The translations under genes were made by a program, and so were the position numbers. Positions 58,501-64,000 of a stretch of 64,000 nucleotides of DNA are shown here, in pieces. Positions within the stretch are counted from its first letter, which is position 1; the number at the start of each line of letters is the position of its first letter. The notes beneath the pieces are model-generated. The model saw only the letters and a program-made list of their open reading frames with translations. It had not been told where the DNA came from and did not search any database. Source of the DNA: Lytechinus pictus (Eukaryota; Echinodermata; Echinoidea; Temnopleuroida; Toxopneustidae); the NCBI RefSeq assembly GCF_037042905.1, contig NC_087258.1:12017501-12081500 (forward strand), in the 5' to 3' direction.

Positions 58501-61500
58501 CCTACCTGGCCTGTGTAGTGTATGCTAATTGCGTCTCGCACTGCAATGCTCATAGATATGAACGCACACAAAAGTACATGGCTGGGACTGAGCAGCTTAG
58601 AGACGCGACGATAACAATGATTCAGATACCATTTCAAGTTTTCGAGTATACCTTTTGGAAAGTTAAAGCTATCAATAATAGTTACAGATGGAACTGAAGG
58701 CTCCGTCATGATTTAAGCTCCAACAATTATGTAATTTACTTACAATCTCGGTCGAAGTCGTGAAATATGAAGCTTTAGATAAGCCGATCACACCGAATCT
58801 CGTCTCTGTCCAAAAAACTTTTTTCTTGCAGCAAACTTTTCCGCAATCGAAATGCTGCTCTCTGATTGGTTAAAACAGTGGACTAACTTTAACCCACCGA
58901 TTTAGTCCACCCCAAAGAGCTGACTAAGTCGTGACGTCAAATGACGCGTTTTATACCCCGGTATAACTTTAGTCGACCTTTGTGAATCGCAAAAGTTAGC
59001 CCCTAGGTGCTAACTTTAGTCCATGGATTAAAATGACGTCAAATGACGCGTTTTATACCCCGGGTATAACTTTAGTCCACCTTTGTGAATTCGGGCCCTT
59101 GTTATGAACAAAATACTGGCAATTGCCAGTGAAGTTCTAATAAATTCAATTCAATTCAATTCAATTCATCATCGTGTTACATTTGAGTTGAATAATAATA
59201 ATAATAGGCATTTATATAGCGCCATCTATCTAGAACTATTCTATTCTGAGGCGCGTTGTTATTACTATAGAAGAAAATGACAAATGATGTTTGCTTGTCA
59301 TTTTTTTGATGATCCAGATGCTACCGTCTATGTCGGAGGCTTGGATGAGAAGGTGACAGAGGCATTACTATGGGAACTCTTCCTACAGGCCGGTCCTGTC
59401 GGTAAGTCTCAGTCTTGTTATAAGGAATGAAATGAGGGCTGTAATTTGAAGAAATGAAGGTGTCTTCATTGTGAAAACACAAAGTTAGAATTCTTATTGA
59501 TGGCTTGTTAGGAGTAAGCTATGTCAAATAGAAGAACAATAATCGCATCCCTTATATACTGTAAATGAGAAGTATGAGTATTTATAGAATACATCCACTA
59601 ATAGCCATAGGAAATTGAAAATTGAATGGAAACTATGACAAGAGAAGCTGTGTAAAGCCAAAGGATTTCCAATTGATTTTTTTTTCAAGAAATCAGCAAA
59701 CATGTACTTGTAGTTCTTAGTATTAAGTAGCAACCTCATCTCCAAATTTTCTTTTTCATTCAGTAAACACCCACATGCCAAAGGACAGAGTAACCCAGTC
59801 GCATCAGGGTTATGGCTTTGTGGAATTCATGGGGGAGGAGGATGCCGATTATGCCATCAAGGTGCTGAACATGATAAAGCTCTATGGTAAACCGGTCAGA
59901 GTGAATAAGGTAAGTTGATACCATGTTGGATGCTGTATGTAAAGAGAAAATTGAATTGTCCCCTATATTAGCCTAAATAGGAATTTAGACGTAATGGTAA
60001 AAAGGACAAAGTGGCAGTTAGACAAGATGGGTATATCATAGAACTGTTTGTAAGTTACCAGCTACCTTACGATCGACCGGTGATATTTTCTTAGGAATTA
60101 TATCAACACCTATAGATGCAATTCTAGTGTATATCATTTAACACAATAATGGATCATCACTCATTCATAAATTCTCTTGTAACTTGTGAAACACCCACCG
60201 GGAGGTCATCAGAGGAATTGATCGTACATAAAATTTGATGAGTCTAGGCCTAGATGAGATCATCCAGGCTGCAACCAAATTGGCAGTAGACAAAATAGGG
60301 GTGAGACCAAGATCACCACTGACTTAGAATATGTCCTCAGCTCACAGCCAAGACTTTGCACACACATTGGTCTTGAAGGGTAATGCTTTGCCATGGTAAT
60401 ACAGGGAATAATTTTCCTGGTGTCGCATCGCAGTTTGCTCCACATTTTTTAAAGATTGCTGCACATGAAGTCATTTGTATAGCATATTTTTACATAGGAC
60501 TGTGCATTACTAGTTGAGAGCTTTTCTCTTTAATGACCAAAAAATGCTATTGAAATTTGTAAAGCAAAATTATTCCATGGTAATATTAATATATGCTCTT
60601 CACACAAAGCTATCATAACTATGGGTAGTACAATTTCTCCTGTAGGACACAATTTTGCCGTTTCTCTTAGAATAATATTTAAATAATATAGGATTTGTAT
60701 AGCGCACGTATCCACCTTGCTAGGTGCTCAAGGCGCTCCTATATTACCCCGGCTAAGCTAGTCTACCAATTCTGGTGCACACAGCTTTTTGAGGAAAACT
60801 TCTTGCCGGTATATCCATTTACCTCACCTGGGTTGAGTGCAGCATGCACAGTGTGGATAAATTTCTTGCTGAAGGAACACACGCCATGGCTTGCTAGCAA
60901 TGATACATGGAATGTGGTAAGAAAGAACAAATGTCCTAAAAATAAATGAGATCATTTCCGTTGCAGTATAAGGTACAGTCTGTCCTGAATAAAAGCCATT
61001 TACCAGCTAATCATTACACTCCAAATCGGCAACACAATAAAAGTAATAACAAATCAGTGTTTGAAAATGCAAATTGGCAACTATTCAAAATAACGTTTCT
61101 TTCATCATTATTTTAAGTATGAAAATGAGTAGAAAATAAATGATTGTTAACAATTTGAAGATCAAAACAGGATTAATTTTGACTTCATGAAAGCTGTGTA
61201 TCTCGCACTCAATGATATTGTGTGGCTAATAGATCCATGTAAATCTCATTAGGCATCGGCCCATCAGAAGAACCTGGATGTTGGAGCGAATATCTTCATC
61301 GGTAACCTAGATCCTGAGATTGATGAGAAGCTCCTGTATGATACATTCAGTGCCTTTGGCGTCATCTTACAAACACCAAAGGTAAAGCTTGATTTACATT
61401 CATATAATGCCATAAAAAATGGTTTGCTGCGTCAAAGGGAAAAAGGTTGGGGTCGGTTGGTATTTCTTATTAATGCTTGAAGTATTTTCTCTTTTTTTTC

Positions 61501-62238
61501 GGGTATAAAAAAGAGTTCCTAAATTTTTTTTTAATGGAGATTGAGGGTTTTTTAGGCACAAGTGTCTTCTGTTCAGAATATGGAGGATGTTCTACTGTCA
61601 TTTGCCAATTTATAATTTTTTTTATCGCTTTAGAATGTGTAATTGTAAAAAAAAAAATGGTATGAAAATTAGGGATTTTTTGGGCCTTGTTGGCACATTT
61701 TTCTTCTCTTTTTTTTTTGGGGGGGGTTCAAATTGGAATTTTTGAAAAATATTAGTCTGCACTCTGCAGGTTTTACCAAGGTTGCAAGGTTGATCGGGTT
61801 ACCCCAAACAATTTTTCCCTATTCAAACTTGGATAAGGGATGAGGATAATAGTTGCAGAATATTTTGTGAAAATCTAATTCTTCCAAAGGGCCTACCTTT
61901 CATAATGTTGATGATTCACATCGTGTTTCATTATTATATGGACCACTATTGAATGCTCACCTTTTCTCTCCCCACAAAAAACAAACTAATCAAAGTATTA
62001 TATTTAAACAAACAAAAAAATAAGAACAATACTAAGTTTCCTCTTTCTCTCTCATAGATAATGAGGGACGTGGAGTCCGGGAACTCCAAGGGATACGCTT
62101 TCATCAACTTCGCCAGCTTTGAGGCAGCGGACGCAGCCATCGAGGCTATGAATGGACAGTATCTGTGTAACAGGGCGATCACCATCTCGTTTGCTTTCAA
62201 GAAAGACTCGAGAGGAGAGAGGCACGGCTCGGCAGCAG
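39246..62238 (+). CDS. Splicing factor 3B subunit 4 (SF3B4/SAP49), exons 1-5, 3' end outside the window
   Basis: Five exons with GT-AG borders: 39246-39279, 59318-59401, 59764-59909, 61253-61381 and 62058-62238. Joined, they give 191 residues plus one base in register. Exon 1 reads [11 protein letters not shown] with a split Asp codon. RRM1 has RNP2 VYVGGL (15-20) and RNP1 GYGFVEF (55-61). RRM2 has RNP2 IFIGNL (102-107) and RNP1 GYAFINF (143-149). The sequence ends [12 protein letters not shown], just before the Pro-rich C-terminal half, which must lie past 64000. SF3B4 is a core SF3b protein of the U2 snRNP: it contacts pre-mRNA upstream of the branch site and binds SF3B2 in the nucleus. Apart from exon 1 the sequence is close to the vertebrate protein. 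Intron 1 is about 20 kb and packed with transposons; introns 2-4 are 0.4-1.3 kb. Confidence 0.93.
39280..39690. other. Start of sf3b4 intron 1, GC-rich patch
   Basis: 39360-39640 is clearly GC- and CpG-richer than its surroundings. It may be a first-intron regulatory patch or CpG-rich promoter extension. No RNA or protein product can be supported. Confidence 0.4.
40299..41076. mobile_element. MITE with 30-bp perfect TIRs (778 bp)
   Basis: Ends TACCGTAAGTAACGGTGTAT, continuing to CCGCACC, match perfectly in inverted orientation. A second CCGCACCCCC-type box lies just inside each end. If the TA is the target duplication the element is 40301-41074. Its homopolymer A run near 40360-40383 may be slippage. 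Non-coding. Confidence 0.8.
41646..42072. mobile_element. MITE with TTAAAA duplications (427 bp)
   Basis: Ends TCATGGGTGGAAATCCC and, in reverse, TCATGGGCGGAAATTGCCC, flanked by TTAAAA on both sides. The inside is a series of GTGTCCCCC and TTTTTGCTTGTCAA repeats. Confidence 0.75.
42492..43979 (+). CDS. Uncharacterised basic coiled-coil protein encoded in the 7.6-kb element
   Basis: Single ORF of 495 codons; I do not recognise the family. Residues 1-110 are a compact, mixed-charge region ([20 protein letters not shown], then RSLYEILP). Residues 110-170 are Pro/Ser/Thr-rich and disordered. About 170-400 is very Lys/Arg-rich with heptad-like [11 protein letters not shown] and [13 protein letters not shown] stretches, hence coiled coil and nuclear-localisation-like. 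The last ~80 residues form a folded-looking module ([42 protein letters not shown]) with the rhythm of a Tudor/chromo-like beta-barrel. The ATG has A at -3 and follows a good splice acceptor (CAATTTCTCAG), so upstream non-coding exons are likely. No DDE catalytic pattern is visible. It may be an accessory protein of the transposon or a captured host gene; either reading is inference. Confidence 0.75.
   Translation: MKKKCSARRPANPGIKHHLLIDSYGSIPEDQNLKIGHILRLYMDNSRSVTATIRSLYEILPATAVITHSILKPIIHKSDRIRNLVRQNDRKNFLDMCAEPFSFTHEVQHQEALLNAPSNQNQDEHEPKRSSPAEKPSPQLPTTSTDDTVAVTPAENPGPSMTPSSRSSARLRGKLTPRKRSLKKKLDFVSLKGLSERKRLNERIKDLKKSITKSNEVKRLKQEIKRKKIRMSKKDMKISDLKRQLRNLRRKQQEHKTTCTLSNPDLQRIQRNHKRLKMAKQQKRKSVAAVPKEQFLQIKRELVEKDKMNKVLENEMCELREQIHALEKKHLQEGVGTKADKKTYNTDMRKRKRRTLTRKQMTKMKKEMSKRVANKRQKKDEKKRKEIEKKLKNIDVGEVKTTFPDLADEVHSLLIDILEGTLVGKSICHSWYDEESGSKTVYSGKVETLKKRRGNEIYTIAYWNEEENYENATDYDIPKISLAADLICEDLIVCS
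43980..45242. other. 3' flank of the 495-codon gene
   Basis: A good donor-like site (GAATG then GTAAGT) sits at about 44038, and AATAAA occurs near 44395. The rest is AT-rich with no further ORF. Confidence 0.45.
45243..46403. mobile_element. Non-autonomous hAT element with CCCTAAAT duplications
   Basis: Exact 8-bp CCCTAAAT on both sides (45235-45242, 46404-46411). Ends CAGGCCTCTACAAA and, in reverse, CAGGGCGCGACAAA. Both subterminal regions repeat CTTGCCCG. The interior contains a purine-rich GGAAGGAAGAAAG tract (45460-45830). No transposase. CAG ends and an 8-bp duplication are standard for hAT. Confidence 0.88.
46404..47281. other. Right arm of the 7.6-kb element
   Basis: AT-rich and non-coding apart from the terminal GGAGAT/GTCTCC motif series (47170-47260). 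A donor-like CTG/GTGAGT lies near 46992. Confidence 0.45.
47287..49186. other. sf3b4 intron 1 sequence between elements
   Basis: No gene recognised. Contains a 33-bp hairpin (47820-47852). No exon of sf3b4 is expected here. Confidence 0.4.
47820..47852. repeat. Perfect 15-bp inverted repeat
   Basis: GTACGAGGTTAGTAT, 3 bp, then its exact reverse complement. It could form a hairpin or be a tiny element end pair. Confidence 0.8.
49187..49698. mobile_element. hAT-like MITE with ATGGTA duplications (512 bp)
   Basis: Ends CAGAGCTGCCAAGTAGTA and, in reverse, CAGAGCTGCCAAGTTGTA, flanked by exact ATGGTA (49181-49186, 49699-49704). A 6-bp duplication fits hAT6-type families. The interior has repeats of AATACTGATTTT and poly-T tracts. 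Confidence 0.82.
49975..50065. repeat. 91-bp near-perfect palindrome
   Basis: Two ~45-bp arms beginning TAATTGCAGACAGTTATTAA differ at about one position (ATT against GTT near the centre) and have almost no loop. Confidence 0.9.
50066..50382. other. Purine-rich spacer
   Basis: A (GAA/GAGA)-rich tract from about 50240 to 50375 precedes the 28S-like segment. No gene. Confidence 0.5.
50383..50675 (+). mobile_element. 28S-headed SINE, 5' part
   Basis: 50383-50451 matches a highly conserved stretch of animal 28S rRNA, recognisable by GTTACCACAGGGATAACTGG, TTGTGG and CCAAGCGTTCATAGCGACAT. An unrelated body follows. The element is cut at 50675 by the Harbinger-like insertion; the missing 3' part is at 59102. 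28S-derived SINE heads are known in animals (SINE28 type). It is not a functional rRNA gene. Confidence 0.7.
50900..50975. repeat. Twin 16-bp palindromes
   Basis: ACTGAGCATGCTCAGT occurs complete once and once with one flanking base changed, about 30 bp apart, just inside the left end of the Harbinger-like element. Confidence 0.75.
53126..53585. mobile_element. TTAA-family MITE (460 bp)
   Basis: Ends AAGGACAAGTCCACCCCC and, in reverse, AGGTCAAGTCCTCCCC. Right flank TTAA; left flank ATAA, one change from TTAA. Same family as 36732-37329. Confidence 0.7.
54351..54589. mobile_element. hAT MITE with CAACCAAG duplications (239 bp)
   Basis: Exact 8-bp CAACCAAG at 54343-54350 and 54590-54597. Ends CACTAGCGTACCTAAGG and, in reverse, TAGTGGCGTACCTAGG. 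The interior repeats CCCCCTGACGAGC and TTTTTTGCTTGTCAA. Confidence 0.88.
55131..58709 (-). pseudogene. PIF/Harbinger-type transposase remnants
   Basis: Fragments lie in order on the minus strand. 58709-58500: a possible first coding exon ([17 protein letters not shown]). 57485-57387: [15 protein letters not shown], bordered by an AG acceptor and a GT donor. 56636-56500: [20 protein letters not shown], matching the RDR-NP-E motif that opens Harbinger transposases. 55390-55131: [14 protein letters not shown], then [11 protein letters not shown] (the first catalytic Asp region), then [12 protein letters not shown]. The last block needs frameshifts to read through and its tail hits stops; the later two catalytic acids are not found. 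The enzyme would cut and paste the element. As seen it is dead. Confidence 0.65.
59102..59170 (+). mobile_element. 28S-headed SINE, 3' part
   Basis: It continues the sequence broken at 50675: TTATGAACAAAATACTGG and CAATTGCCAGTGAAG, ending in a (AATTC)n tail. With one TTA removed, the two halves join into a continuous SINE body. Confidence 0.6.
59190..59245 (-). mobile_element. L2-type 3' tail fragment
   Basis: In reverse the sequence reads TAGATGGCGCTATATAAATG and then (TATT)n-like repeats, the kind of 3' tail carried by L2-clade LINEs and their SINE partners. Only the tail is present. Confidence 0.6.
59910..61252. other. sf3b4 intron 3
   Basis: AT-rich intron that contains the SINE at 60660-60905. 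Nothing else recognised. Confidence 0.6.
60660..60905 (-). mobile_element. SINE in sf3b4 intron 3, minus strand
   Basis: In reverse it contains AGCAAGAAATTTATCCACAC, ACTCAACCCAGGTGAGGTAA and a GCGCTATACAAATCC-like tail. This is the body and tail of the MetaSINE-like family also seen at 3812-4060. The tRNA-like head appears missing. Confidence 0.6.
61382..62057. other. sf3b4 intron 4
   Basis: AT-rich, T-run containing intron; no element recognised. Confidence 0.6.
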
Positions 62239-62394
62239 GTATGGAACTAATGGGTTAATTAATAATTTTCTAACAAAATTGATAATGGTTTGACCTGTAC
62301 ATTCAAGATATCTCATGCTTCTATGGGAAAAATATATCGGTCATATTTTAAATTAAGGAGCTTGGAAGCTCCTTGTTAAAATCAATTTTTTGTC

Positions 62395-63115
62395 TCACCT
62401 GCATAGCAGAGTGAGACTGTAGGCGCCGCTTTTCCGACGGCGACGTCAACACAAAATCTTAACCGAAGGTTAAGTTTTTGAAATGACAGCATAACTTACA
62501 AATTTTATGGACCTAGTTCATGAAACTTGGCCATAAGGTTAATCAAGTATTACTGAACATCCTGCCTGAGTTCCAGGTCACATGACCAAGGTCAAAAGTC
62601 ATTTAGGGTCAATGAACTTTGACCATGTTGGGGGAGTCAACATCAAACTCTTAACCTAAGGTTAAGTTTTTGAAATGTCATCATAACTTTGAAAATATGT
62701 GGACCTAGTTCATGAAACTTAGACATAAGATTAATCAAGTATTACTGAACATCCTGCCAGAGTTTCAAGTCACATTACCAAGGTCAAAGGTCATTTAGGG
62801 TCAATGAACTTTGGCCAAGTTGGGGAATTAGTTGAATTACCATCATAACTTTGAATTTTTATGGTTCTGATTCATGAAACTTAGATAAGAGTAAACAAGT
62901 ATCACTGAACTTCCTGTGCGAGTTTTAGGTCACATGACCAAGGTCAAAGGTCATTTAAGGTCGATGAACTTTGGCCAAGTTGGTGGTAATTGTTGAATTA
63001 CCATCATAACTCTGTAAGTGTATTGGTCTAGTTAATAAAACTTGGACATAAGATTAATCAAGTATCACTGAACATCTCATGCGAGTTTCAGGTCACATGA
63101 CCAAAGGCAAAGGTC
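62395..63115 (+). repeat. ~160-190-bp tandem repeat with nuclear-receptor-like motifs
   Basis: About four units. Each contains CATGAAACTT(G/A)G, AATCAAGTAT(T/C)ACTGAAC, a GGTCACATGACC or variant, AAGGTCAAAGGTCATTT and CAATGAACTTTGGCC. It opens with a CTCACCTGCATAGCAGAGTG inverted box. The same repeat type is common in marine invertebrates. Confidence 0.8.
62781..62793 (+). promoter_or_regulatory. Perfect DR1 motif
   Basis: AGGTCAAAGGTCA is the consensus DR1 site for RXR/HNF4/COUP-TF-type receptors. A second perfect copy is at 62941-62953, and an imperfect one at 62589-62601. Binding is unproven. Confidence 0.5.
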
Positions 63116-64000
63116 CAAGCCTTGAAATAAGCAGCTGCAGACCAGGGGCAATTTTTCAAAAAAAATTGCCCCCGGCTCACGGGCATTTTACAGGAACCGG
63201 GGGCAATTAAACAAATATATATATAACGATGAACCACACCACAAATTTGTTTATAGTAAGCCCAGCTCCTGCAATTTTTTTAATTAGTACATGAATAGCA
63301 TGCTAAGTATTAGGCTTATTCAAACATTTAAGAAATCAGATTTAAATGTTTAAGTGTGTTTTGACACCCTCACTCCACATCCCCTTTACAACCACACACA
63401 CATGTGCTTATTTATTTTTCATCTTTAATGAACCACGAACAATGAACCACGAACAATGAACCCCCCCCAAAAAAAAAAATAAAATAAGTATATAAAAAAA
63501 GAGAGAATTCAGATCCAATGATAAATTTAGAAAAAAATAAATAATTTTTAAGGTTTTTTTTCATGGTTAGAATGACGGGTGTGGATGAGTGTTCGTGTGT
63601 GATTGTGACTGTGAGGTGCACTTGGATTGCATATAAATTATGAAATGAAGAAATGAAATCAATATCTAACTCAGTCTATTCAAATTCCAGCACATAGCCA
63701 CAGGCTATGTTCATGTATTGTAGGTTTATGTACCTTAAGTTTTTCACAAGTTATTTGAAAACGCAGATCTCCACTGAAAATGCCTTTCATTCTGGGAGAG
63801 TCTAAATTCGGTGAAAAAAGTATTCATTAATAACTTAAATATTCATCACAATGAAGAAATCATAAAGTTTTTTTTGACAGTTTTCAAAAATTAACATGAA
63901 ATCTAAACTTTATCTGAAATGGAAAATCACCATCACTTAGGCCATTACTGATAGAATTCTCACCCAGAGCTCTGGCAGAGAACATGAGCTCAAACTGGCT

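Larger units (their letters stand above)
50676..59101 (-). mobile_element. 8.4-kb PIF/Harbinger-like element, decayed
   Basis: Ends GGCCCGAATTCACAAAGG (left) and GGGCCCGAATTCACAAAGG (right, reversed), with TTA on both outer sides (50673-50675, 59102-59104). A 3-bp T-W-A duplication is the Harbinger signature. Each end has ~200 bp of repeated GGACTAA and TATACCCCGG-type boxes in both orientations. Transposase remnants lie on the minus strand. Nested inside are a TTAA MITE (53126) and a hAT MITE (54351), plus poly-T and poly-G tracts (52030, 52210, 52530). Superfamily assignment rests on the duplication plus protein motifs. Confidence 0.75.
62239..64000. other. sf3b4 intron 5 (start)
   Basis: Holds the tandem repeat 62395-63115. 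After it comes a segment with GGGGCAATTTTT/AAAAATTGCCCC inverted boxes (63150-63210). The remainder is AT-rich. The next sf3b4 exon (expected to begin with the rest of a Glu codon, then RLLAAQ) is not found before the window ends. Confidence 0.55.

Noticed and set aside
62395-63115. CRISPR-like array
   Set aside because: Units are diverged tandem repeats without regular unique spacers, in an animal intron.

Overview
The window looks like nuclear DNA from an echinoderm, most likely a sea urchin. Three things point there: a tandem cluster of intronless, lineage-expanded rhodopsin-type GPCRs resembling the sea-urchin 'surreal-GPCR' class; a conserved spliced housekeeping gene (sf3b4); and a dense load of animal transposons (hAT, TTAA-type, PIF/Harbinger, mariner-like and L2-like elements, tRNA- and 28S-headed SINEs). 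The species cannot be named from sequence alone.

Left part (1-30.4 kb): a GPCR cluster. Four copies are intact single-exon genes: A 1753-3219 (+), B 10998-12335 (+), E 25521-26909 (-) and F 28951-30309 (-). Two are broken: C 14015-16108 (+), split by a TIR element, frameshifts and a stop; and D 19881-21537 (+), split by a retroposon, frameshifts and stops. All share a GN-type TM1, an almost invariant loop between TM1 and TM2, a DRY box, paired extracellular cysteines, a long variable third intracellular loop, TWxP in TM6, and an unusual NFFVY in place of NPxxY in TM7. A tRNA-like gene with a UCA anticodon lies at 779-850. A 2.1-kb foldback element (6957-9098), an 877-bp palindromic element, SINEs and a LINE fragment lie between the receptors.

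Middle part (30.4-39.2 kb): a transposon-rich spacer. A 3.6-kb foldback-like element (31215-34839) made of ~175-bp tandem units in opposing arms, plus a short relative (34841-35342), sit inside an (AT)n tract. Mariner-like, TTAA, hAT and CACTG-ended MITEs follow.

Right part (39.2-64 kb): sf3b4 (splicing factor 3B subunit 4). Exon 1 is at 39246-39279 and exons 2-5 at 59318-62238; the rest lies beyond the window. Intron 1 is about 20 kb and is almost filled by nested elements. One is a 7.6-kb TIR element (39691-47281, 5-bp duplication ACAAG) carrying an intact 495-codon ORF for an unrecognised basic coiled-coil protein. Another is an ~8.4-kb decayed PIF/Harbinger-like element (50676-59101) that splits a 28S-headed SINE. 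A hAT element, several MITEs and a 91-bp near-perfect palindrome are also present. Downstream of exon 5 a tandem repeat carries perfect DR1 nuclear-receptor motifs.

Functionally the receptors would be G-protein-coupled sensory or chemoreceptor-like membrane proteins with unknown ligands, and SF3B4 is a core U2 snRNP protein. The two loci are neighbours with no evident functional link.
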